From positions 62,001 through 126,000 of the forward strand of contig KV918802.1 of NCBI GenBank assembly GCA_002049455.2: DNA of 64,000 bases, in the 5' to 3' direction. Positions 30,966 through 40,594 of this stretch are shown here, one piece after another (the stretch's first letter is position 1; every line of letters starts with the position of its first letter). The notes under the pieces are model-generated. The model worked only from the letters and a program-made list of their open reading frames with translations, ran no database searches and was not told the origin of the DNA. Position numbers and translations under genes: made by a program. This DNA is from Porphyra umbilicalis (lineage: Eukaryota > Rhodophyta > Bangiophyceae > Bangiales > Bangiaceae).

Positions 30966-31503
30966 ATTGATCTAGATTCCTGTCTCAAGGACTCGATCGT
31001 AGATGATAGCCTGGACTACTTCGAGTGACGTCGTGAGGAGGGTCTGCCGAACCCGATCAGAGAGCAAGACCTGCCCATGGGGCGTCGCTCCTGGGCCACG
31101 AAACGTGTGCAGAGGGAGCCTCAATGTGACTTGGTAGTCGTGCGACCGACACGCTGTTTCCCGGCGCAGAGGGGATGGGAACTGGGTAAACATGCGTCGG
31201 CTCGCACATCGAGAATACCGTGAAGTCCCGGACGCACCCAGTCCCGATTTATGAATGATTGGGTCTCCCACACGCGCAGTAAGTTCGTCCTCAGCTCAGT
31301 GGCAATCTCGTCCCCTATGGTTTTAACTCAGCAGGTCCCGAACTCGCAATCCCCCGGTTCAATACTCGCAATCCCCCGACTCAATACGCATCAGAAGCAC
31401 TCGCACCACAGACTCAAGCGCATGAGCGATATGTCAGATTCCACGATGGGCATTGGTCTGAGCGGAGAGAGTGTCAAAAGGATTTTGTTCACACTGTTGA
31501 CGG
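30966..31503. other. no gene seen
   Basis: AT-richer sequence with a doubled phrase (CTCGCAATCCCCCG, about 31,346 and 31,366). No coding feature. Confidence 0.35.
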
Positions 31504-31505
31504 TA

Positions 31506-31636
31506 CAGTGCGTTCTCGTTATATGAGACAGCTGATTCGGCTCAATATGAACAAAACGTGGCCCACACGGACTGGAATGGAAGACTCGCGACCCATATTC
31601 TTTTGTAAACGATTCTCTTATAACGAGAACGCACTG
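31506..31636. mobile_element. Tc1/mariner-type MITE, 131 bp, TA duplication
   Basis: The terminal inverted repeat starts CAGTGCGTTCTCGTTATA and matches its partner (31,615-31,636) at all but one or two positions. TA flanks the element on both sides (31,504-31,505; 31,637-31,638). CAGTG termini with a TA duplication are typical of Tc1/mariner-type MITEs. The interior is non-coding. Confidence 0.75.
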
Positions 31637-31638
31637 TA

Positions 31639-32124
31639 TAGGCAGACATTTTGTTTGCGGAAGAGGCAGTCAGACTATCAGTTGAACAAAAGTCCTCACA
31701 TTTTTTTCGAATGACAGTCCCCGAGATGATCTGTGGGTCAGGATGACACTGCTTCTGGAACGATCCCAGAGTCAGTCCCGAAGATGATCCGTTGAACGAG
31801 TCCAGAACTGTAGTGATGAACTGCCGAATCACAGAGGTCACTCGAGAATCAGGCAATCCGAAATGTAGGATTTTCGCTGATCCACGGAACTGTTGTGCAC
31901 ATGATCCTCCGAATCATGCTGAGGCCATCTCACAAAAGCTTTGCATGGCTATCTCAAAACATTCTTTCGCGTCTACTCGTTAAAGATTTACAAGCCGGCA
32001 AATTTAGAACTATCCCGGCGATGAAATACCGACCCGCAGTGCAGTCAGGTGAGAGCAAAGCCACCAATGTCGTGACTATATTGTTAAATTCTCAATTGGG
32101 CATGCGACGTGGCACCCTATCAGA
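31639..32124. other. no gene seen
   Basis: AT-richer spacer of unclear origin. Confidence 0.3.
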
Positions 32125-32523
32125 GGGGTTCAACCGCGGGGGCCGGTGCGCTGGTGGCTGCGGGATGAGTTCGTCCACCAGCTCGGTGAGGAGGCCGCGG
32201 TGGAGCGGGCCGTTGAGTCTTGAGTGGTAGAGAGCAGCGAGGGGCTACCGGAGCAGAGCGACTCCGGCAGCTGCGGGATCTTTGACATGGCGGCCGCGGA
32301 TTGTTTCGCGGTTGGACTTCCGACGGCCTTCTGTCAAGACGACATGCCGGTGTTGCGGCAGCGGATGGGTGCGGCTCTTTTTGTCGATAGCCTCACGGTG
32401 GCTGAGCCGGAGTTGCCGCTTCCAGTCGGCGCTGAGGTGGGGTCGGAGGCGGAGAAGGTGGCGACGGCGTTGTCTGCGGGGACGCAAGTGTGTGGCGCGA
32501 CGTCGGCTTTTTGTCAGTGCTAG
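32125..32523 (+). pseudogene. Ulp1-type (C48) cysteine protease C-terminal fragment
   Basis: The frame reads WWLRDEFVHQLGEEAAVERA, a TGA at 32,221-32,223, then LPEQSDSGSCGIFDMAAADC, then LPTAFCQDDMPVLRQRMGAA and TAG 32,521-32,523. Q-x-D-x-x-SCG is the oxyanion-Gln and catalytic-Cys motif of Ulp1/SENP proteases. The following F(S/C)Q.DMP.LR.R(I/M) is the usual C-terminal helix in transposon-borne members of that family. The His/Asp half of the catalytic site is missing upstream. The TGA sits where homologues often carry Trp. Remnant of an element protease or of a host deSUMOylase-like gene. Confidence 0.6.
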
Positions 32524-33662
32524 TCGGGAAGGGTTCCTTTGTGTTTATCTCTGTTTTCTGTGCAGTCCTTTCTGTCGCTGGGCCACAGCATCCAAATATT
32601 ACCCGACCCACACAAAGTGTGTTTTCAATGTCCACATGTCGCAATCCACAGAACTGAAGTGTCACGCAGAACGTCATCCGTTGTGCGGATCGACCGTTTT
32701 AGCCAGTTTGACAGGGGCAGGGCTGAATCGGCATCTGCAAGGGGGCGTGCTGCATCGGCGTCTGGGGGGTCTGTGACAGGCGGCTCGCTGTGAAAGGCTC
32801 TTGGAGGGGGGAGTGATTCATCGCACAGCACGTTGTCAAATTGGGTCACGGAGAACTTAAAATATATGCGAACCGTGAGAGGTCGTGAGAGAAATGTTTT
32901 TCCATGCAGCAAACCTCGTGACACCATCCTCGCAAATGTCGCTGTGTCGATCTCTAAAAGGCTCTGTCTGAGAAGGCTTTCTGACACCCCCAGAGACCTT
33001 CTTACCCCACCCACCTGGTCACCCCTACCCATGTGCGTACTCGTCTACTCCCAATAGCTGCGGGCACCGCCCAACCACGGACACTTGTGCTTGCCTCCTT
33101 TCCTGTCCTCTCCCACTCCTTTCTCCTGCTGGCAGGGGGGGGGGGGCGAGGGGGGCTGCACATACATGCCGAGGGGGTCGGGGAGGATGGGGGCGCAAAC
33201 GGTGTCGCTAGAGTGGGACGGCTGCTGGCATTGCCGTGCAGAGCTCTGGCAGGGTCATGGGGCAGGTCCTCCTTGCGCGATCAAACGGCACCCTTCACAC
33301 CCAGTTCAAGGCAGACTTGGCGTACACAGTATGCATTCTTGTGGGCACATGGAGACCTCTGCTCGGACGCCTCACCGTCGTAGCTTGTGTCAGCCAGACT
33401 TTGTTCAGTACCTGTTGGCATGATAGTCTGCTACCAATGGGGACCCAGGATGCGCCCCCGGTCAACCGGGCAGCCAACCAGCGGGCTGGAAAACGTCAAG
33501 CCTTGTGCTTGGGGATAGCGGGGCGATTAAAAATAATTCGAAGTGCTGGGCGGCGCCAATGCGCGCCCTCGGCATGTGTGCGGGTGACTGCCATGCTGCC
33601 CCCAGCCCCGCTCCTGGCTGCCGCCCAAGTGCACAAGTGCTGCCAACATCCCCGCTCGCTCT
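32524..33662. other. no gene seen
   Basis: Contains one GGCGTCTGGGGGGTCTGTGA unit at about 32,755, related to the 34.6-kb repeats, and a G-run near 33,136-33,147. No convincing gene. Confidence 0.35.
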
Positions 33663-33800
33663 CCTGGCCGACCGCTCGGCCCACCCTCCTGGCGGACCGC
33701 CCCGCCCACCCTCTGGTCGACCGCCCCACCCACCCTCCTGGCCGGAAGCCCCGGCCACCCTCTGTTCGATCGCCCCGCCCACCCTCCTGCCGACCGCCCT
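33663..33800. repeat. 27-bp minisatellite
   Basis: About five copies of GACCGCCCCGCCCACCCTCC-like units (GACCGCTCGGCCCACCCTCC, GACCGCCCCACCCACCCTCC). Nine-residue repeats result in all frames. Confidence 0.75.
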
Positions 33801-34640
33801 CGTTCCTGTCGTATTCTTATCTGCATCCCCTCCATCCCACGCATTCTCTCCAGCTCGCACGGGGGCGGGGGGGAGTCACTCTACGACGGGCCGGACGACG
33901 TTTGCAGTCGCTGGACTAGTGGTGGTGGCGATTGGGTGGGGATCCACACTGGCGCAGTGTGGATAGTGTGACGCGCGCGGTGGGTGGGTGGTGGATGGGT
34001 TGGATGAACTGACCACGTACTTCTTTTTCGTGTTCGCTCGCCCGTCCCCCATGTATCCTTACCATGCATATGTGCGATGGCTTCCTCTTTCTTGGCTTCT
34101 GTTTCTTTGCAAACCAATGGGTGTTGCTGACATCGAAGTCGAGTAACTTGTGTCATACGCACATGCATGCGTGGTGTCCGCGAGTCGCTGACATGGTGAG
34201 CTTGCTGTTGTCCGGTGGCCTGTAGCTCTGTCAGAGTTTGCGGCTGTGTGCAGTTAGCTACATGTCTGCGTGACTCTGTAGCACACCGTGGCTTTCTTAT
34301 CGATTTCGTGTCTGCTCTGCCACCCGTGCCCGCGCCGAGCAACAATAAAGCGACCGTGTCTTTCAATGCATCTTTGGCATGTATCCTCAATGCTGGCCGG
34401 TGTCACATCCTTTCCTCCGTCAGGGTCTTGCTCCACTTCTTCCCCGAGACCTCCGAGGGATCATTGCGGCGAGTCTCGCAACATATGTCTCGAAGGATGT
34501 GAACTTCTCCTTAAAGATTGGGCAAAGAGGAGTTATGTACTCATTTTCGATCTCTCTCTGAACGCAAAGGGGTCGAGCAGCAATACGGTTCGGCCTTGTT
34601 GCAGATACCTTGGAACCTGACACGAGATTTCATCAACGCG
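33801..34640. other. no gene seen
   Basis: Pyrimidine-rich plus strand, with no recognisable domain in any frame. Confidence 0.3.
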
Positions 34641-35995
34641 CTGTGCGGCGTCTGGGGGGTCTGTGACAGCGTTTTTCGAACGGCCTCTGGGGGGTCTGTG
34701 ACAGTGGTTCCTGAGCCGCGCCTGCGGGGTCTGTGCCCGCGATTTTTGAGCTGTGCCCGCGGGATCAGTGGTGCTGGCTCTGCGCAGCACGCTCTGAGAG
34801 TGTTGTCGCTGTTGGTTGGTAATAATGCACCCGCTCCCGCAACCACGGCACCGCCCAGCCACTCTTCCGCGCCGTGGTCTCCAGAAATCTTTTCCCATGC
34901 GGCCACAGTAGGTGCCGGGGTATGTATTCCATATCCATGGGAGGGGTGAACGCAGTTAGGGAGAGCAATGCAGATGGGGAGGTCAGTGCGGTTGGGGGGG
35001 AGTGTGGTGCAACCAGCCTGGAGAAGACGCCGAAGGGGGGGCTTCTGCATTAACGTCTGGGGTCTCTGCGTCAGTACTGTTGGTGACCCACCCGGGGCAC
35101 TGGAGGTGGGGATTCTTCACAACACCCCTCATGCGCTTTCGCGGTGTGCCGCTGAGGTAGGCACCTGCACCCGCGACCACTGCGCATTCAAGGCACTCTT
35201 CCTCCTTGTTGTCCCCGCAGCGACCATGTCCCGTGCGGCCACAGCAGGTGCCAGCGTATGGGTATAAGCACAGGTGGGGTGTATGCGGATAGGGACGGGA
35301 ATGCGGATGGGGGGGGGGGTGCGGTTGGGGAGGACTGTGTTACAACCAGCCTCGAGAAGGCGTCACAGGGGAGGGTGCTCCATTCTCGTCTGGGGCGTCT
35401 GGGACGGCACTGGTTGAGACTCACTCGGAAGACTGGAGGTGGGGTTTATTTGCAACACAATCTAGGCAATGTCGCGGTGTCCCGCTGAGGGATGCACCCG
35501 CACCCGCGACCACGGCGCATCCCAGCCACCGGCACTCTTTCTCCCCGTTGTCCCCACAGCGACCGTCACCCAGTGCGGCCACAGCAGTTGCCGGCGTATG
35601 AGGTCTCAAAACAAGCACAGGTGCGGTGTGCGCGGTTCGAGACAGGAATGCGGATGGTGGGGGCGGTGAGGTTGGGCGGGAGTGTGGTGCAACCAGCCTG
35701 GAGAATGAGCCACACTGGGGAGTGCTGCATTCACGTCTGGGGTGTCTGAGACAGCAGTGTTGCTGACTTACCCGGCGGAATTGAGGTGGGAAATCGTTAG
35801 AAGACGTTCTATACTCTTTCGCGGTTTGTCGTTGAGCGATGCACTTCCCCCGCAACCACGGCGTATCCCAGCCACTCTTCCGCGTCGTTGTTCCCGCCGC
35901 GACCTTTCCCCGTGCGGCCACAGCGGGTACCGGCGTATGGGTACTCTAAGAACAAGTGGGGTGCACGCGGTTGGGAGCAGGGTGTCGGATGCGGC
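34641..35995 (-). repeat. ~335-bp tandem repeat, four units
   Basis: Units are marked by GCACCCGCACCCGCGACCAC-like starts near 34,828, 35,161, 35,491 and 35,839 (spacings 333, 330, 348). Each then has a CAGCCACTCTTCC block, GTGCGGCCACAGCAGGTGCC, GTGGTGCAACCAGCCTGGAG and a GTCTGGGG.GTCTG.GACAG segment. On the reverse strand the units share a peptide AEEWLG.AVVAGAG..LSGTPR, so a repeated coding module is possible. Extra GTCTGGGGGGTCTGTGACAG copies precede it at 34,650 and 34,690. Confidence 0.75.
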
Positions 35996-36792
35996 GGAGG
36001 AGAAGGTGAGAGGGCAGGGATGGGGAAGGCAGCAGGCAGAGGGCGCCGCCGGGGACGGTGGTGGTGTGCTCCTACGCGACCCGGCCTTAGCATGCCGTGA
36101 CAGCTGCGACACAGATGGTGATGGCGTCGGCGGCTGCAGAGGTGCCCGCCGCATCGAAATCTGGCTGGCTGTTGCTCCTGCGCACAATGTGCTCGCCCTC
36201 ACGTTGGTGGAAACCGATCGCGCCGAACGTCAGGTCGCCTCGCCGGGGGGGGGGGGGTGGCATCTGGAATGGCCACCTGGGCCGCCTTTGACGTGGGCGT
36301 ACAGCAGTCGGACTGCGTGTATTCGAGTTCAGGCGAATGAAAGTTTGGTTATTTTTATCCGAAAGCCTGAAATCAGTTCAATCAAAGCCTTCCCTTTTTT
36401 GGTTATGTTCACGAGACCACGCATCGCTGTGCAGCGGAACGGGCGATTCGTCCAGTCTGCTACCCGCCCAAGCACCCGCCCGATCCCACCCAAACATCCG
36501 CCCGGGCCCGCCCAACCTCCCGCGTGAGTCCACCCTGGACGCTCCCGCGAGCCCCGCGGTGGCGGGGTGAGGCCGGTTACCACGCCGCCCGCACGCCACA
36601 CCCTCCGTCACTGCGGGCGCATTGGCCCCTCGGTCCGGGGCGCGTGTGTGCTGCACTGGCGCTCGTGCTTTTAGACCGCACTAGCACGTGCGTGCGCCGA
36701 CCACTGTGTGACTACGTGAATGTTTGGGTGCGCGGTCCCCATCTTGGGCCCCAGCAACTTACGGGCTTGTTGGCCGCCTGTGTTGTTGCACG
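35996..36792. other. no clear gene
   Basis: Includes a G-run near 36,243-36,253 and Pro-rich open frames of low quality near 36,470-36,540. No domain. Confidence 0.3.
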
Positions 36793-38298
36793 ATGGCGCT
36801 GGCGTTGACTGGCGTGCACCTTCCCCACCCCCTCGTCGCCATCATTTCCCCACTGAATTCCATACTCCTCCGGGCGTCAGACGATGTGGCCATTGCACAC
36901 CACCTGCTGGCCGTGGAGACCGGCGGCGTGATGGCGAGCTGCACGTTCTCCCTGTCAGCACCCGCCATGTGCTGGCTAACTGACCTGGTCGCCGTTTACA
37001 TTGTGAGGACAAGCGCACGGGCGACGTCGTCAGTCGGGGCTGTGGGGCCCAGCTGCTCTGCTGTTTGGCTGGCAGCAATCACTCGCGGGTCTCGCGCGTG
37101 TTTTGAGGTGGACGAGGCGGGTGTGGGTGGTCTTCTTCAGCTGATGTTGGCGGCGTTATCGTCGCTCTGCGTTGTGGCGGGCTTCTCGTCTGCTGGCGAT
37201 GCCTATGCGTGGCTCGCTGGTGCCTCGTCCACGTCGGTGGAGCTGCTGTCGACAACATCGACGGCGGCGGCTGCATCGGCCTCGGCTGCATCGGCCGCGG
37301 CGGCCGCCAAGCAGCTGCCACGGAGTGCGCTGTTTCCGGCGCCTCCCTGTCGCCCGGCGTCGGTCGAGGTGGACATTGCTGCTCTTCCTCGAGGCGCAAA
37401 AGTGGGCGGGATGCAGAGCCGTGCGGAGGCGCCTGGATCTTTTGGCAAGCGTCCTCGTCTGGCCGCTGCGTCTCCCCCCCAGTCGGTTCCTTCGAGTCGG
37501 CGCTCGGCGGCGACGGAAAGGTCGCATGTGGGACGTGCAGGTAGAAGCGTCTCGGGTCACAATCATCAACCTCGTGCGCCTCCCTTTGCGCCACGAGGAG
37601 GAGCGGCGCGTCCCCAAGGTACGTCGACGCCGTCCACCGGAGGCAGGCGCTCTCGGGGCCCCTATCTCGAGGCGGTGCCGCAGGCAGCACGTCGTGGCGC
37701 GGCGGGCTTCTCCTTTTCAGGGCTGTCGTCCTGTACCAGCGCACAGGAGAGCGCTTCTGGCGCCAAGCGGCCACGTATGTGTGAATCCGGCAGGCCGTTG
37801 GCGGCGCTCAACCCAGCTGGTGGCGACAGAGACGCGAACGAGGGCACCGTTTTCTCGTGGGATGCAATCAACGAGTCGGTCAAGGCCTCGAAGGCTGCAT
37901 GGGAGGAACAAGACGTGGAGGAGGCTCTTTTTCGAGACGCGGCTTTGAGCGCCCGTCGGCGCGCTGTGCCCATCAATGTGCAGGAGCCGGAGCTGTGCTC
38001 CCCTGTTGTCGTTGACTCGCGCACGCCGGCTGGCGTATGCTCGTCGAGCATTCCGGCAGGGGCTACTGGTGACGCTGTGACCACGCTGCGTCACCTTGGC
38101 GGTGCATCGACGGCGGCTGCTGATGTTGTTAAAGACGCCCCCCACGCTCAAGGGCCTCTGAGAGCGTCTCCACCAATGGATCCAAACACCCAAACGCCTA
38201 AATGTGGCACGGTTTTGCCAAACGGGCATTGGTGGCTGGGATGCGATCCAAAACTAGGGTGTGACGGTCCAAAAATAGACCATCCTCACATATTCTAG
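36793..38298 (+). CDS. unknown nuclear-type protein upstream of helicase
   Basis: ATG 36,793 opens about 500 codons. The N-terminal ~150 residues are hydrophobic/amphipathic (VAIISPLNSILLRASDDVAI; LLQLMLAALSSLCVVAG). An Ala-run linker follows, then a Ser/Arg-rich region with two KRPR nuclear-localisation-like motifs (FGKRPRLAA, AKRPRMCE), then an acidic helical segment (SWDAINESVKASKAAWEEQD). The last ~35 codons run into an inverted-repeat block (38,170-38,350) and are probably not original. Family unknown. Its layout (hydrophobic head, basic disordered tail) recalls genes A and B, but I see no aligned block. It may belong with the helicase downstream. Confidence 0.45.
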   Translation: MALALTGVHLPHPLVAIISPLNSILLRASDDVAIAHHLLAVETGGVMASCTFSLSAPAMCWLTDLVAVYIVRTSARATSSVGAVGPSCSAVWLAAITRGSRACFEVDEAGVGGLLQLMLAALSSLCVVAGFSSAGDAYAWLAGASSTSVELLSTTSTAAAASASAASAAAAAKQLPRSALFPAPPCRPASVEVDIAALPRGAKVGGMQSRAEAPGSFGKRPRLAAASPPQSVPSSRRSAATERSHVGRAGRSVSGHNHQPRAPPFAPRGGAARPQGTSTPSTGGRRSRGPYLEAVPQAARRGAAGFSFSGLSSCTSAQESASGAKRPRMCESGRPLAALNPAGGDRDANEGTVFSWDAINESVKASKAAWEEQDVEEALFRDAALSARRRAVPINVQEPELCSPVVVDSRTPAGVCSSSIPAGATGDAVTTLRHLGGASTAAADVVKDAPHAQGPLRASPPMDPNTQTPKCGTVLPNGHWWLGCDPKLGCDGPKIDHPHIF

Positions 38299-38348
38299 TC
38301 GCCGAATCGACCTCGTGTTCATGACACGCGATTGCTCTAGTTTTGGAT
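38246..38348. repeat. 103-bp fold-back unit
   Basis: ATCCAAAACTAG (38,246-38,257) and its perfect reverse complement (38,337-38,348) bracket a non-coding centre. The surrounding 38,170-38,460 has many CCAAA/TTTGG words forming small hairpins, for example TCCAAACA...TGTTTGGA at about 38,397-38,416. A small mobile or fold-back element is likely, without a clear target duplication. Confidence 0.5.
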
Positions 38349-38687
38349 GTTCAACGGCAGGGCCAGTCCAAACGGGCGCGTTTGGAGGCGCGCCGCTCCA
38401 AACAAACCTGTTTGGATGCTCCCCCAACCGTTTTGCCATCCCCTGGTTCCATTTTGAGCCAACCTACGCCAATGGAAAGCGTGACCCGTGGCATGCAAAC
38501 AGTGATATGGCGATCGGCCATCCACTGAGATTCTTTGTCGGGCATTCGTGGATGGTCTGTCGGCCACAAAAGAGGCCCACCCATAGTGAGCATCCAGGGG
38601 AGCCCAAAATTGAGACGTGACCTTCTTTGTTTTGGATCGACGTTTGGAGAGCCAGTGATAGGGCCACACGTTGGGCACTCGTGACGT

Positions 38688-40127
38688 TTGGCTTTGGCTT
38701 TTGGCTCCATTGGTGGAGACGCTCTGAGCCATTTGGCCGCGACCCAGTCCTGGACGGCTGTCTTTGGCCAGCTGTTCCGCCGGGGGTTGAGCACGTTCAT
38801 CACCGGTGGCCCTGGCATCGCCGAGACCGTCTTTTTGCGCTGCTTTGCAGCTTTTTTGCGCTCCCGGTTGTCAAGCCCAGGGGCGGTGGTGGTGCCGGCG
38901 CCGACCGGATGCGCTGCCAAGAAGGCCGAAGGGGTGACGTACCTCTCGTAAGTTGGCTTCGCCCGCAACTATAAGATGCAATGCGCCTACCCCGTCGCGG
39001 AGGCCGCACGGCTGCTCGCCGAGGACCGGTGGAAGCCCATCGGCCGGAACTTGGCCAAGATTGAGATGCTGCTCCTGGACGAGATATCGATGGTACCAGC
39101 GGACAACCTCGACGTTTTGTACGAGATCATGCGGCAGGCGCGTCGCCCGGGCTCGCCACCCTTTGTCATGTACACGTTTGGCGACTTTTTGCAGCTGCGA
39201 CCAACCACTGGTAAGTTGGCCTTCACCGCGCGGTGCTGGCGCCCTGTGTTTGGTCAGGGCCTGCTGGAGCTGACGCATGTGCACCGCCAAGCGCAGCCCG
39301 AGTTTGTCGCGGCCCTTCAAGATGCTCGGTTTGGGCAATGCACGCCCGCCGTGCAGAAGCTGATGGACGAGTGCACCGTTGACGACGATGCGTAAAAGGT
39401 GCTTGAGTGCAAAGTGCTACAACTGATGCCGCGGCACGAGGACGTCGACGCCCACAACGCCAAGTGCTTGAGGCGTCTTTGCCCGAGCAGGCGGCTCGAC
39501 GACTTTTTCGCTGTCGATAGTGTGAAGCTCGACCCCAACCGCAGCCGACTGTTGCACGAGCCGGACTTGCGCAAGGTCTCCATCTACTCCCGTGACGCAG
39601 CGCTGATGGACTGCGTGGTGCCGCGCCGCGTGCAGCACTGCCGTGGTGCTCGGTTTTTGCTGGTCTGCAACATTTTCCTCTCCCTTGGTCTCTTCCATGG
39701 CAGCATTGGGCACTTGCGGGACTATGACGCCGATGGCACGCCTGTGCTGCGCTTTGAAAACCACCAAGTTTCGCCTGACACGCGGGCGGGAACGCACGGC
39801 GTCCGTGATGCCGAGGAGGAGTGGATTGAGGTGTTTTGCCCGCCGGTTGACTTTGACGCCCGTGTGCTGTACCATCCTGGTGTCGCGGGTGTGCGTCGAC
39901 AAGTGCCGTTTGTGTTGTGGTGGAGCATCACGGTGCACCGGTCCCAGAGTTCGACTTTGTCCGAGGCTGTGCTCGATGTTGGGCAGGCCTTTGGTGCGGG
40001 TATGGTCTTGGCGGCAATGAGCCGCGTGTCCGACAAGGAGAACATGCACGTGCGGTCATTTTGTGGCAGCCGTTTGTTCGCTGACCCGGACGCCGTGCGT
40101 TTCTATCGAGAAAGCCCTCGTTGGTAG
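38688..40127 (+). pseudogene. PIF1-type DNA helicase with two in-frame TAA codons
   Basis: Single frame of 479 codons. Motif I is degenerate (ITGGPGIAETVFL, lacking the Lys of GxGKT). Then come Ia-like VPAPTGCAAKKAEGVTY, Walker B LLLDEISMVPADNL, motif III YTFGDFLQLRP, motif IV ELTHVHRQAQPEF, motif V WSITVHRSQSSTLSEAVLDV and motif VI AAMSRVSDKENMHVRSF. Stops are TAA 38,949-38,951 and TAA 39,393-39,395. The first sits in the TxHSFxG motif (T-Y-L-S-stop-V-G-F), where an aromatic is expected. PIF1-family proteins unwind DNA 5'-3'. Without Rep or HUH motifs nearby, a Helitron origin is not shown. No frameshift, but the missing Walker Lys argues that it is inactive. Confidence 0.8.
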
Positions 40128-40594
40128 GCAGCTTAGGGAGTACTGTTTCTTCCATTATATCTGTGGCGGGTTACATCAGAATCCTCAATACTTTTTGGAC
40201 GCCACATTCTGAGTTTGAACCACCAAACGACTCAGCTCACCGCTTTCGGGCGAACTTGTTGGCGAGTCGCAAAGGCCAAGTTATGGCCTGTCGGAAAAGT
40301 GCTCATCGCTCAGGCGACTTTCAAAATCGGTGCCTGCGGCCCCTCAGAGGCCGATTCCCCACGGCAACTTTAGGATGGCCGAATACTCAAAGCAGGGAAT
40401 GTCGGCTGGACCAATGTGATAGAACACCAGGATTCTAATGTCACCCGCCACATCTGTTCCCTTCACTTCTATGATGTCTGCAACACCCTTCCGTGTGCAT
40501 TGAAAGCAACGAGAGGTGCTGCCTTCTGCGTTTGGGTACCTCTGGATACTCAGCGGCCCACGCCAAATAGAGAGAACGACGCCCCTCGGGCACT
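40128..40594. other. spacer, no gene seen
   Basis: AT-richer spacer between the convergent helicase and gene B. No recognisable element. Confidence 0.3.

Noticed and set aside
38944-38975. GTAAGT at 38,948 as an intron donor removing the TAA in the helicase
   Set aside because: The nearest AG gives an intron under 35 bases and would delete the G-F of the conserved TxHSFxGF block.
38688-40127. Helitron
   Set aside because: No HUH Rep motif, no CTRR 3' hairpin found, and the helicase is a stand-alone frame.
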